Below are positions 16,990-26,209 of a stretch of DNA of 64,000 bases, piece after piece. The notes beneath the pieces are model-generated. The model saw nothing but the letters and a program-made list of their open reading frames with translations, did not search any database and had not been told where the DNA came from. Location of the stretch: positions 821,317 through 885,316 of the forward strand of contig NZ_GL397214.1 in NCBI RefSeq assembly GCF_000146675.1. Direction: 5' to 3'. Numbering within the stretch: position 1 is the stretch's first letter; every line of letters begins with the position of its first letter. Both the position numbers and the translations under genes were made by a program. The stretch comes from Hoylesella marshii DSM 16973 = JCM 13450. Lineage in GTDB: Bacteria > Bacteroidota > Bacteroidia > Bacteroidales > Bacteroidaceae.

Positions 16990-17292
16990 TTATTGATGCA
17001 GGTTTCTGTTTACATAATTCTCTTTCAGAATTCGTTGCAGGTCAGACAGTCGGTAAAGTATCTTCCCTGCAATCTGCGTGTATGGGAAAATGCCTTTGTC
17101 CCGATAGTCCTGCAAAGTGCGGGGAGAGAGGAAGAGCCTCTCGCATACTTCTCTCCCTGTGAGATAGAGTTCTCCCCCGAATAGGGGGCGGTGTGTCTGT
17201 GCCGTTGCCCGCACACGCTTTGTGAGGTTTCTGATGCCCGAAATGAGCTGTTTCATTTCGGGTGTTTCTTTGCTGATAGTTTCGTATTCCAT
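16990..17292 (-). CDS. Excisionase-like HTH protein (second of pair), element 2
   Basis: 100 residues, homologous to 4144-4437. The HTH reads LTGREVCERLFLSPRTLQDY, followed by FPYTQIAGKILYRLSDL. The start MEYETISKETPEMKQ corresponds to MEHEIINKETPEMKQ in element 1. It lies 8 bp after its partner. Probable role in excision or control of mobilization genes. Confidence 0.83.
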   Translation of the reverse strand: MEYETISKETPEMKQLISGIRNLTKRVRATAQTHRPLFGGELYLTGREVCERLFLSPRTLQDYRDKGIFPYTQIAGKILYRLSDLQRILKENYVNRNLHQ

Positions 17293-17300
17293 AGTTCATT

Positions 17301-17576
17301 TTATTTAGGAGGGTCAGACTTAGCGAGTAGTGTCTCCACGTCCTCACGTTTGTAATAGCATTTATGCCCGATTTGAATAAATGGCAGCACGGAAGTGTCT
17401 CGGTAGTGCTGAAGTGTCCGCTTACTGATGTTCAGTATTCGACACACGTCTCCATTGTGCAACAGGTCGGGCAGTTCGGCAGGTGGGGCAAAATGTTCGT
17501 TGAAACAGTCGGTCAGCTCCACGATGCTCTCTTTCAGTTCCTCCCAAGCGGAGGTGTCAATGGCTGTAAATCTCAT
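17301..17576 (-). CDS. Excisionase-like HTH protein (first of pair), element 2
   Basis: 91 residues, homologous to 3869-4147 with the identical HTH core DVCRILNISKRTLQHYRDT. The frame extends upstream to 17621, but the ATG at 17576 gives the conserved MRFTAIDTSAWEELK start. Divergent from the virE-primase-relaxase set, so the region between can hold shared control signals. Confidence 0.85.
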   Translation of the reverse strand: MRFTAIDTSAWEELKESIVELTDCFNEHFAPPAELPDLLHNGDVCRILNISKRTLQHYRDTSVLPFIQIGHKCYYKREDVETLLAKSDPPK

Positions 17577-18023
17577 TTTTCGTTGTTGTTTTATTTGCGT
17601 AATTATTGATTTCTGACGCAAAAGTAAGTAGGAGTTTTCGGATTTTGAAAGGGTCGGGATAAGCAGGGAAAAAGAGGGAAACAGCAGGAAGTCCGCACCC
17701 CTAAACTTCTTTGTTTTTTCCTTTTAAAATCCTCCTGCACCGTCCGAAAAGACATTTGCTCCTTTTTGGATAGTGCGAAGCCCTGCGAACGGTTACAGAC
17801 CGCACAGTCTTCCACCATGCAATCCGCACACTCATTTTGTCCCTTTTCCTCCGTTTTAGGAGCGGAAAGGGGCTTTTTTGTTGTGCCGTAACAGGGAAAA
17901 GCAATGCATCACAATGCAAGAACACCGCAACCTTTGGCTCTGCGAAAAAGGCTGTCTAACTTGGCTTTGGCATTCGAAAACGTGCCAAACATCAAAACCA
18001 AGTAATAGAAAGCAATCCGCACA
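17577..18023. other. Divergent control region between HTH genes and virE
   Basis: Gene-free 447 bp. Contains the terminator-like hairpin at 17841-17878. The GACGCAAAAGTAAGTAGG block near the HTH start is shared in diverged form with element 1. Confidence 0.4.
17841..17878 (+). terminator. Terminator-like hairpin in the virE leader
   Basis: CCCTTTTCC (17841-17849) pairs with GGAAAGGGG (17864-17872), followed by C and six T. It lies 146 nt before the virE start, where it could act as an attenuator for the mobilization genes. Confidence 0.5.
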
Positions 18024-19217
18024 ATGAAAAGAGAAAACAACGACAACACTTCAAGGAATACCCAAATAGAGGAGTTCCTTTCGGCTCGGTACGAGTTCCG
18101 TTACAACACCGTGTTAAACCGTGCAGAGTACCGTCCGCGAGAAACCGGGGACTATGCGGCAATAGACCGCTACCGCATCAATACCCTCAAAAGAGCCTTG
18201 GACAAGGAAATCAATGTACAGACCTCGCCAGAAAATCTATACAGCATCATCGAAAGCGATTTCTCCCCACGCATCAACCCTGTGCAGGCTTATTTCCACA
18301 GCTTACCGATAATGGAAGAAGCCAAGAAGGGAGCAATTACCGCCCTTGCAGACTGCGTGAGCGTAGCCAATCCAGAGAAATGGAGGGAATACCTCACCAA
18401 GTAGCTGGTGGCAGTGGTCGCCAATGCGATGGACGACAGGCAGTGCCGTAACCACACCTGCCTTGTACTGACAGGTGAGCAAGGGAAATTCAAAACCACA
18501 TTTCTTGACCTGCTCTGCCCACCAGCACTGTCAGACTATCAATATACGGGAAAGATATATCCGCAGGAAAAGGACGTGCTGAGCCTTATCGGTCAAAACC
18601 TCATCATCAACATTGACGACCAACTCAAAGCCCTCAACAAACGGGATGAGAATGAACTAAAGAACCTGATTACCTGCCCACAAGTGAAGTATCGTATGCC
18701 TTACGAGAAGCATATAGTTGAGCGACCGCACTTGGCAAGTTTCGTGGCTTCGGTCAATGGTAACGACTTCCTCACCGACCCGACAGGGAGCAGGCGCTTC
18801 CTTCCCTTTGAGGTGCTTGCAATAGATATAGACCGAGCCAAGACAATCCCAATGGATGCGGTGTATGGCGAAGCCAAAGCATTGCTGAAAGACGGATTTC
18901 GCTATTGGTTCAATGATGAGGAAATTGCCGAACTGCACCGAAACAGCGAGGCTTTCCAAGTCTATACGGCAGAAATGGAACTGTTGCTCCGCCATTTCAC
19001 CTTTCCCACAGAAGCGGAGAAAGCCACCAAGCGTTTCTATATGACCAATTCGGAAATAGTGGGTTATCTCTCTGTCTATACCAGACAGCAACTCTCACCC
19101 AAACGGATGGGTGAAGCCCTGCGAAAGGTAGGATATGCGAGAGAATGCCGCAGGGTAAATGGCAATCCCGTATATGTGTATGCCGTCCGCAAGATTTTCC
19201 CCGATCAGCCACCATAG
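18024..19217 (+). pseudogene. VirE/DUF3874-type P-loop protein with in-frame TAG
   Basis: Two open segments in one frame: 18024-18404 and from 18408. They are separated only by a TAG at 18402-18404, where the family expects a Trp (YLTK-stop-LVAVVANAMDD), so a TGG-to-TAG nonsense change is likely. The second segment holds a Walker-A-like LTGEQGKFKTTF and a Walker-B-like LIINIDD. VirE-family proteins of mobilizable elements are primase-associated ATPases. A GTG at 18408 could restart translation, or the stop could be read through. Primase follows at 19577. Confidence 0.82.
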
Positions 19218-19576
19218 CATTCAGTTGTTACCTATCTCCCTTTGTTATACTCCCCTCTCTTTTCTTTCCTATTCTCCTTACTACATTACTACAAACAAGG
19301 ATAATACAGTGAAAGAAAAAGGATTGCAAAGGGTATTCATCTTGCGACACAGCTTACTACTATCTTTCTACGCTTCTACGAGAGAGAATAAATAAGAAAA
19401 GGTGTAGAAAGGAGGTGTAGAAAGATAAAACCGAAAGAAGTGTTACACTTTTCTCTTTCATTGTCAATTACTTATCCGAGTGTCGAAAGGTAGTAAGATA
19501 AAAAGGGGAAATTCCAAAAATAGAAAACAGAGCGAACAATAAAATATCGAACAATCAAAATTCAACGATAGCAACT
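19218..19576. other. Gene-free region between virE and primase
   Basis: AT-rich with pyrimidine runs. It has two direct copies of GGTGTAGAAAG about 14 bp apart (about 19400-19425) and a CAGTGAAAGA motif shared with the deletion junction in element 1. No gene or clear promoter seen. Confidence 0.4.
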
Positions 19577-20509
19577 ATGAACAACGAATATTACAACTTA
19601 CAAAACATCAAGAATATACCCATAGCGGATTATCTTCATGCCTATGGCATGCAGCCCGTCAAGAAATACGGCAGTTATGCCCTTTACAACGCACCTTATC
19701 GGGAAGACCATAATGCCAGTATGAAAGTGGATTTTGCACGCAACCTCTGGTACGATTTCGGTTTGGGCAAAGGCGGTAGTATCATAGACCTTGTGATGTT
19801 GTTACAAGGGTGCGATGCTCACGAAGCAATGACCCATTTGGCTGGGAACGCCCTTCCCTTTCACCCGGCAACTCCTCCAAAGGGAAAAGCTACAGCACAG
19901 TCCCCGAGTGCAAGGCGCATTCTCGGTATCAGTGAGGAATTGCCTCCACACTTGCAACACTATTTGCAGGAGGAACGCAAGATTGACCTCTCACTTGCAA
20001 AACCCTACCTGCGTTCCGTATGCTACGAGGTAGGAGGAAAAACTTACACCGCCATAGGATTTGCCAACCGTGCAGGAGGGTATGAACTTCGGGACGACAA
20101 GACATTTAAGGGAACTATCGCACCAAAGGATATTTCTGTGATTGCAGGAGGAACGAACAACACCTCTCACTGTATCTTTGAGGGCTTTATGGACTTCCTT
20201 TCCTATCTCACTATGAAAGGAAAAGAAATAGCCCCTTGCCTTGTGCTGAACTCCGTAAGCAATATCCATAGAGCCGTTGCATATCTCCGTGAACATCGTA
20301 TTGCCTACGTCCGTGCGTTTCTTGACAACGATGAAGCAGGACGGCAAGCCATGCAAATTCTTCATTCGGTAAGAATGAACGTAGAGGATATGAGCCGACA
20401 TTATGGCGGATATAAAGACCTTAACGAGTACCACGTTTCTCGCCAGAAAGTGATGGAACAGAAACAGAAGAAACCTCAATCGATTGTCAAACGGGGATTT
20501 CGCAGATAA
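19577..20509 (+). CDS. Mobilizable-element primase, CHC2-like/TOPRIM (element 2)
   Basis: 310 residues, homologous throughout to 2248-3177. DnaG-type N-terminal part (YALYNAPYREDHNASMKV, GGSIIDLV) without zinc cysteines, then TOPRIM motifs FEGFMDFLS and FLDNDEAGRQ. Likely primes synthesis of the complementary strand after transfer. Ends in a basic tail. Located between virE and the relaxase, with the oriT-like region immediately after. Confidence 0.88.
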   Translation: MNNEYYNLQNIKNIPIADYLHAYGMQPVKKYGSYALYNAPYREDHNASMKVDFARNLWYDFGLGKGGSIIDLVMLLQGCDAHEAMTHLAGNALPFHPATPPKGKATAQSPSARRILGISEELPPHLQHYLQEERKIDLSLAKPYLRSVCYEVGGKTYTAIGFANRAGGYELRDDKTFKGTIAPKDISVIAGGTNNTSHCIFEGFMDFLSYLTMKGKEIAPCLVLNSVSNIHRAVAYLREHRIAYVRAFLDNDEAGRQAMQILHSVRMNVEDMSRHYGGYKDLNEYHVSRQKVMEQKQKKPQSIVKRGFRR

Positions 20510-20740
20510 GGCAAAAGAGTGCAATCAAAACCAAAAATCAATCGGGTATCCTTAAGGACTAAAAGAGAACAAAAGCAGAAAGATGGCTTTGTTTCGAGAG
20601 CGATGGCAGTTTCCCCAACTGCAAGTTTCCTCAAAAGAAACTTAGAAACAAAGCCCTCTGCGCATTCGGGGAATGCAATTACCGTAAAGGTTGACTTCAG
20701 ACAGGGCGGAGCGCATTTAGAAGAAATGCCATAGCTTATT

Positions 20741-20814
20741 AGGGCATTTTCTTCACGCTCCACTCCGTTACCGCTGAAAAAGCCCTCCTGAGCCAAGGGT
20801 CTCCGCCCCTTTGG
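20741..20814 (+). other. Candidate oriT hairpins of element 2
   Basis: AGGGCATTTT (20741-20750) pairs with AAAAAGCCCT (20777-20786), and CCAAGGG...CCCTTTGG forms a second hairpin at 20793-20814, 26 bp before the relaxase ATG. Arms covary with the element 1 copy (1944-2017). The 20510-20740 stretch before it holds no gene. Confidence 0.55.
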
Positions 20815-20840
20815 ATACCCCTTAAAGCAATATTCAACTT

Positions 20841-22097
20841 ATGGGCTACGCAGTATTACACATAGACAAGGCTCGGGGCAACGACTCGGCAATGACCGCC
20901 CACATCGAGCGTACATTCGTGCCGAACAACGTCGATGCCACCCGCACGCACTTCAACCGTGAGTTGGTGCAATTCCCCGCAGGTGTCACCACCCGCACGG
21001 AAGCCATAGAACACCGCATTGCCACGGCAAACATTTATCGAAAGGTGGCAGACAATCAAGTCAAGGCTTTGCGCTTTATCCTTTCTGGCTCGCACGAGGA
21101 TATGCTCCGACTTGAAAGCGAGGGGCGTTTGGGAGAGTGGTGCGGCAGCACGATGCAGTGGCTTTACACCACCTTTGGTAAGGAAAACGTGGTGGCTGCC
21201 ACACTGCACGCAGACGAGGAAACACCGCATATCCATGCTACGATAGTACCCATCGTACAAGGAGAAAGACGAAAAGCCAAGACCGAAGCCGAAAACGGCA
21301 AGCGGAAGTACAAGACAAAGAAAGACAAGGTACGGCTCTGTGCCGATGATGTGCTTACCCCGAAGAAATTGGAGGAGTACCAAACCACATACGCAGAACA
21401 GATGAGGCCTTTCGGGTTGGAGAGAGGTATGTACGGCTCGGAAGCCAAGCACCGCTCCAATATGGAGTATTACAAGCAGATACTCAAGGAGACGGAACAG
21501 AAGCAAGCCAAAGAAACCGAACTTATTGAAAAGGTAAGGGAATTGGAGAAGCAGGCAGGCAAACTTCGGGTAAAGGGTACGCTCTACTCGCTCTTTGGCA
21601 ACATGGAACTTGACAAGGCGGAGAAGCGTATCGGAGAGTTGGAAAAGGAGATGGAGCATCAGAAGTTCCTTTCAGAAAAGGAAAAAACCGAAATCCGTAA
21701 GGAGGTAATTCTCCTGCAGGATACCGTTGCAGCTAAAGACAAGACCATAGTTGAACAGCAAAAGGAAATCAAGACGTATGAGGAGGAGCGAAGTTTCATT
21801 CGGCGTTTCTTCCACAGCTTCTACCTCTTGCTTAATATTCGTCTACTGCTCCGCAAGATGGACATCGATGACGATACCTTTGTCAGAATGCACCAAAAGC
21901 AGGTAGCAGTACGTAGTACGGCTGATGTGTATTCGGGAATGTACAAACGTAACTTCACAGAAGAGAATGCCGAGCTGCGTATCACTCTTAATGAGAAGCG
22001 TCAGCCTGTCCTCACCATCAATGGTCTGTCCGTCTCAGATTGGTGTGAGCAGAAGTGGCAACAACTCATTCACCGCAACCGCTCACAACGGCTGTAA
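20841..22097 (+). CDS. mob: MobV-family relaxase (Pre/Mob), element 2
   Basis: 418 residues, the same length as the element 1 relaxase and closely similar throughout. Catalytic motif HADEETPHIH around residues 123-132, then a long coiled coil (about 215-310). Nicks the element for transfer. The last 15 or so codons and the following 100 bp are repeated at 26210-26361, so the DRT3-type genes are bracketed by copies of this gene's end. Confidence 0.93.
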   Translation: MGYAVLHIDKARGNDSAMTAHIERTFVPNNVDATRTHFNRELVQFPAGVTTRTEAIEHRIATANIYRKVADNQVKALRFILSGSHEDMLRLESEGRLGEWCGSTMQWLYTTFGKENVVAATLHADEETPHIHATIVPIVQGERRKAKTEAENGKRKYKTKKDKVRLCADDVLTPKKLEEYQTTYAEQMRPFGLERGMYGSEAKHRSNMEYYKQILKETEQKQAKETELIEKVRELEKQAGKLRVKGTLYSLFGNMELDKAEKRIGELEKEMEHQKFLSEKEKTEIRKEVILLQDTVAAKDKTIVEQQKEIKTYEEERSFIRRFFHSFYLLLNIRLLLRKMDIDDDTFVRMHQKQVAVRSTADVYSGMYKRNFTEENAELRITLNEKRQPVLTINGLSVSDWCEQKWQQLIHRNRSQRL

Positions 22098-22200
22098 TCG
22101 CTTTTTCTTTCATCGCCAAAGAAGAAAAATACGAAAGGACGCTCACTTTTCCACACAAAATGTTACCTTTGCAAGTGAAATAGTGAGCGTTCTTTAGTTA
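22049..22200. repeat. Direct repeat (copy 1) at the relaxase 3' end
   Basis: 152 bp that align without gaps to 26210-26361 with about 15 mismatches (roughly 90 percent identity). Includes the relaxase end and the element-end promoter with its inverted repeat. Confidence 0.9.
22139..22191 (+). promoter_or_regulatory. Element-end promoter in inverted repeat (copy 2), upstream of DRT3-type genes
   Basis: ACGCTCAC (22139-22146) and GTGAGCGT (22183-22190) flank TACCTTTG (22164-22171). It points toward the reverse transcriptase genes, which begin about 150 bp further on, and is the likely promoter for them. Confidence 0.55.
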
Positions 22201-22318
22201 TCAAACTATTTTGTATCAGTGACTGCGCTTTTCTATAGAAACAAAAACATAACAATTACCTCCAAACTGTAAGGAGAAGGAATGATTGAATAATAGATAG
22301 ACAGACAAACTCCAAGGG

Positions 22319-23788
22319 ATGTCCCAATATAGTTTCTCATACAACTACGATTCGCTAAATGATGCGTTCAATGCGGTGAATAGGAAGGGAAAGATGCAGA
22401 AAAGGTATCTTTCAACTGAATATTTGGCTGCTGCTCAGAAGTATCGTGAGATGAGAAAGGTTCTTAATGAGCTATTGAGAAAGAAAAAGACAGAGCGTAC
22501 GGAGGAAGAAACGAGCCAGATTGACAACTTGAAGCAATCGATGAAGAAGAATGCTCAGCAACAGAAAGCCTTGTTGCAAGAGCATCTTATTAAAGTGTCT
22601 TCAAATATTTTATCTAGTAGTTTTCGTTTCAACCTCACACCAGATTCGTCAGCAGATCCAAAGAAACCTGTTTATTCTATTGGAACTACAGCTGAAGAGT
22701 TTTTCGCAATGCAAGTCCTTTGCCGGAATGTGAAAAAGCTGTTTAATATATTCATGTCAAGTCGCAATGAGATTCTTTCTCAGCTAAAGATATTGTTGAG
22801 AGAGGATAAGAACAGGTACTATATAATCCGAACGGATGTTTGTCACTGCTTCGAGTCAATACCGCATGATAAGTTGTTTGGGTATTTGGAGGGTAACAAT
22901 CTGCTTGATGTAAAGAGCAAATCCCTTTTGCGAGGACTCATTCGTAAGGAGTTTGAAGCCAAGAATCTGCGCCCACTTGTACGGACTCCTCAAACCGGTA
23001 TTCCACGAGGTTGTGCTATTAGTTCGCTACTCTCTGAATTCTATTTGTCCAAGATAGATGAGGAAATTAGGCGTACACTGCCAGGAATAGTGTTCATGGC
23101 AAGATATGTGGATGATATTATTATCGTGGTACACCCAGATTTAGATGAAGAGCACCAGTGGTCATTGAATGATTATGTCAAAGCTCTAACTAATGCGTAT
23201 ATTAAGTATGGTTTGAAAATACACACACCTGCTACAGATGAAGAAAACAAATGCTATACTTATGATTCTCAAGGTACCGCAAGCCTAAAATTTGATCTTC
23301 TAGGATATACCCTACAGTCTATCAAAGGAAATAAGGATAAGCAAGGCATTTTCTCTTTATCTAAGGACAAAAAGAAAAAGTTATCAAATCGTATATCCAA
23401 GACTTTTCTGAAGTTTGACCATTTGCTAAATACCGCATCTTACGATGTTGCGGCTCATTATTTGTTTGATGCATTACATGTATTAACATGTAATATCAAC
23501 CTATATAATGCTAAGAGAGGCGTGAAGGTGGGTATATTTTACTCAAACCAATTGTTGGACAATACAAAAACACAAGATTTGGAAAAGCTGGATAATGATC
23601 TTCAAAAGAAGTGTGCCCAAATATCATTGAATGGTAAGGCAGGTGTTGATCCGGCTAAAAAGTCACAGATAGAAGCAACCTTGAAGAAACAGCTTGCTCA
23701 AGTATCCTTTGTTAAAGGCTTTTGTGCTCATAAGCGATATAAGATAAAAAAAAGCAGACTGCAAATGATAAAACAGTCATGGGTATGA
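22319..23788 (+). CDS. Reverse transcriptase, DRT3a (UG3)-like
   Basis: 489 residues. RT motifs: A in YYIIRTDVCHCFESIPHDKL (about 177-196), B in TGIPRGCAISSLLSEFYLSK (about 228-247), C in ARYVDDIIIV with the catalytic YVDD (about 261-270), and a later LLGYTL (RT palm to thumb). The 150-residue N-terminus is Lys/Glu-rich. It overlaps a second RT gene. Two adjacent unequal RTs without other effectors is the layout of the DRT3 anti-phage systems (UG3 plus UG8). Codon use is AT-rich compared with the relaxase upstream, which suggests separate acquisition. The RT call is firm; the UG3 assignment rests on size, order and partner. Confidence 0.85.
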   Translation: MSQYSFSYNYDSLNDAFNAVNRKGKMQKRYLSTEYLAAAQKYREMRKVLNELLRKKKTERTEEETSQIDNLKQSMKKNAQQQKALLQEHLIKVSSNILSSSFRFNLTPDSSADPKKPVYSIGTTAEEFFAMQVLCRNVKKLFNIFMSSRNEILSQLKILLREDKNRYYIIRTDVCHCFESIPHDKLFGYLEGNNLLDVKSKSLLRGLIRKEFEAKNLRPLVRTPQTGIPRGCAISSLLSEFYLSKIDEEIRRTLPGIVFMARYVDDIIIVVHPDLDEEHQWSLNDYVKALTNAYIKYGLKIHTPATDEENKCYTYDSQGTASLKFDLLGYTLQSIKGNKDKQGIFSLSKDKKKKLSNRISKTFLKFDHLLNTASYDVAAHYLFDALHVLTCNINLYNAKRGVKVGIFYSNQLLDNTKTQDLEKLDNDLQKKCAQISLNGKAGVDPAKKSQIEATLKKQLAQVSFVKGFCAHKRYKIKKSRLQMIKQSWV

Positions 23789-25968
23789 GAAACAGAAAGA
23801 AGATAAAACTTAGCTATAGCAAAGAGCGAGTCCTCTTTTCTGATGTCTTGCCCTACGAATGTCCTATAATATTCTCAAACCGATATTTGTATCGATTTCT
23901 TGCCAAATATTCATGGGTTGGTGAAGAACAAAAAGATCATGGTATTAAGTACAATGTTTTAAGTCAATCTAAACGTTCAAATGAAACTGATGCGAATGTT
24001 TTTGCTGCATTGCTATTCGGATCTTATGAAAAACATCAAAAAATCGGGACAATACAACATCGACTTAATGCTTTATTCTACCCCTATCAATTTAATATCG
24101 CTCACAAGAAAAATAAAAACAGAACGTTGTCTATTATACATCCATATAATCAGTGGCAAGTTGTTGAGTTTTATGATAAGTATAAGTATTCTATGCTCTA
24201 TCTTTGTAATCAGAGCACATACTCTATTCGCAAGCCACATAAGATAGCACAAAGCATTTATTATAGAGATAGACTCCATCGAAAGTTGTTAGGGCGTAAG
24301 ATTGATAATGTTGAATTGTTCCTCAACGAGTATGAAAACCAGAAGACTTACTATAGTTATGAGAAGTATTCAAATATATACAAGTTCTATGAGGATTACA
24401 GATACCAACGAGCAGAAAAGAAATTCAAACATCTTGTGAAGTTCGATTTACAGAGCTGTTTCGACAGTATTTACACCCACACCATAAGTTGGGCGACTGC
24501 AGGAGGTGCGGACAAGGTAAAGGTTTTGCCTGGGTATCATGGTTCATGGGTTGGTGATGCATTTGACAATCTAATGCAGTCCGTCAATGCTCGTGAAACA
24601 AATGGTATTGTAATAGGTCCGGAGTTCTCTCGGATTTTTGCAGAGATTATACTTCAATATATTGACCAAAAGGTTGAACAGGAACTGTTGGAAGAAAAAC
24701 TTTACCAGAAATCTAACTATGAGTGTTATCGGTATGTTGATGATTATTTCCTCTTCTATAATGACGAAAAGGATAGAAATTTCTTCATGGAAGGTCTGAC
24801 AAAATGGCTTAAAGTATTCAAATTGCAGATTAACCCATCCAAAACAGAAGAGTTTGAAAGACCTTTTATAACAAAAATAACATTAGCCAAACTACGAGTA
24901 GAAGATTTACTGAACAACATTTTTTCGATTTCACTTTGTGAAGATGCGGAATCGTGTTCGAACGTAGAGAAAGAAGATGAAACTGAAGGCGAAGATTCGG
25001 ATAAAGACAGGGAAATATTTGTTATGAAGTTTAATAAATACCTGTCTGCAAATAGCATTAATGCTCAAATAAAAGCAATAATTAAAGAATGTGAAATTGA
25101 ATATCGCGATATAGCAAACTATCTGCTTGAGAAAATGGGTCAACGTCTTGACACTTTTCTTAATCGATATGAAATGGGCTTCAATCAGTATGAGCGTCTG
25201 ATGATAAAAGAAGATACAGATAAAGGAGATGTAGAAAATCATGCACTACGAGTACAAAGGAAGCTCACAAGTTATCTTATATCCCTGATAGATGTAGCGT
25301 TCTTTGTTTTCAATAGCAACAGACAGGTAAACACAACATTGAAATTGCAGAAGATAATGAATTCCATTGTTATCTATGCAAAGCGGCATGGTGATTTCAA
25401 AACTAATCCTAAGGTTAGATTCCAAACAATAAGCAAGGACATTATCTTTAAGAAGATTCAAGATGAAATAGCCTTGGTACTAGCTACAACGGATTCACAT
25501 CGAAATACCTTGCATGAAAGTCTCTATCTGTTAATATTAGCCAAAGAGTTAGGTTCTGCATATCTGTTCGCACCTGAAGTTATTAAATCGTTTATTGATA
25601 AAAGTGACTTGCAGTATAACCTATTCGCATGCATTATATTGATGTATTACTATGCTAACCACAAGTGTTATAATGAGCAAAAGACAGTATTGAAAGATAA
25701 GATTTTGAAAAAGTATCGACTTGTTACGGAGTCGGAGCGTAAACGCAATTCAGAACTCACGATTCTCACGGCGGATATGATGACATGTCCCTTTGTGGAT
25801 GATGCATATAAGCAAAAGCTCCTTACATTGATGGGCATTACTGAGATGAATGATCAACGAAAGATATTGCGCTTTGCTAAAAAGCAAAAGTACATTTTCA
25901 CTCGCTGGACAATGTTTAATTTGAATAAAGAATTACAGGCAAAGATTTCACAGGAAGTATATTCGTAG
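23779..25968 (+). CDS. Reverse transcriptase, DRT3b (UG8)-like
   Basis: 729 residues. Motif A: HLVKFDLQSCFDSIYTHTIS (about 221-240). Motif B: NGIVIGPEFSRIFAEIIL, the AbiK/UG-type NGxxIGP form (about 275-292). Motif C: CYRYVDDYFLFY (about 316-327). About 350 residues of alpha-helical C-terminal extension follow, as in AbiK-like enzymes. The ATG at 23779 lies inside the upstream RT; a second ATG at 23785 gives an ATGA overlap with that gene's stop. The pair was probably made together. Acts presumably with DRT3a and an RNA in abortive-type phage defence (inferred). Confidence 0.85.
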   Translation: MGMRNRKKIKLSYSKERVLFSDVLPYECPIIFSNRYLYRFLAKYSWVGEEQKDHGIKYNVLSQSKRSNETDANVFAALLFGSYEKHQKIGTIQHRLNALFYPYQFNIAHKKNKNRTLSIIHPYNQWQVVEFYDKYKYSMLYLCNQSTYSIRKPHKIAQSIYYRDRLHRKLLGRKIDNVELFLNEYENQKTYYSYEKYSNIYKFYEDYRYQRAEKKFKHLVKFDLQSCFDSIYTHTISWATAGGADKVKVLPGYHGSWVGDAFDNLMQSVNARETNGIVIGPEFSRIFAEIILQYIDQKVEQELLEEKLYQKSNYECYRYVDDYFLFYNDEKDRNFFMEGLTKWLKVFKLQINPSKTEEFERPFITKITLAKLRVEDLLNNIFSISLCEDAESCSNVEKEDETEGEDSDKDREIFVMKFNKYLSANSINAQIKAIIKECEIEYRDIANYLLEKMGQRLDTFLNRYEMGFNQYERLMIKEDTDKGDVENHALRVQRKLTSYLISLIDVAFFVFNSNRQVNTTLKLQKIMNSIVIYAKRHGDFKTNPKVRFQTISKDIIFKKIQDEIALVLATTDSHRNTLHESLYLLILAKELGSAYLFAPEVIKSFIDKSDLQYNLFACIILMYYYANHKCYNEQKTVLKDKILKKYRLVTESERKRNSELTILTADMMTCPFVDDAYKQKLLTLMGITEMNDQRKILRFAKKQKYIFTRWTMFNLNKELQAKISQEVYS

Positions 25969-26209
25969 CTTCTGTAACAGCTGTTGGTCCAACCACTCTT
26001 TCACACACATAACCTTCAAGCTAGCTGAAACGACGCAGGAAGTTACGTTTTCCAAAATGGTTGGTTAGGATTGTACCGAATGTGAAATCTTTCCTTTTTA
26101 TGGCGTGTCCATCGTATTCATTGTTTAAAGCTCACGCACAAAGAATAACACCCGACAATGAATGAAGAATGGATACCTTATTTCTAATTCATATTTCCGA
26201 TTAATGTAA
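25969..26209 (+). ncRNA. Candidate RNA downstream of the RT pair, with ACACAC tract
   Basis: 241 bp without an open frame between the second RT and the repeat. CCAACCA (25989-25995) pairs with TGGTTGG (26058-26064), enclosing the tract CACACACA (26002-26009). GTAAC (25974-25978) can pair with GTTAC (26042-26046). As I recall, a DRT3-associated RNA supplies an ACACAC template for repeat DNA synthesis; the tract here is a candidate, not a demonstrated RNA. Confidence 0.45.

Noticed and set aside
22201..22318. RNA gene upstream of the first RT
   Set aside because: The 118-nt leader shows no repeat tract and only weak pairing; the downstream gap is the better candidate.
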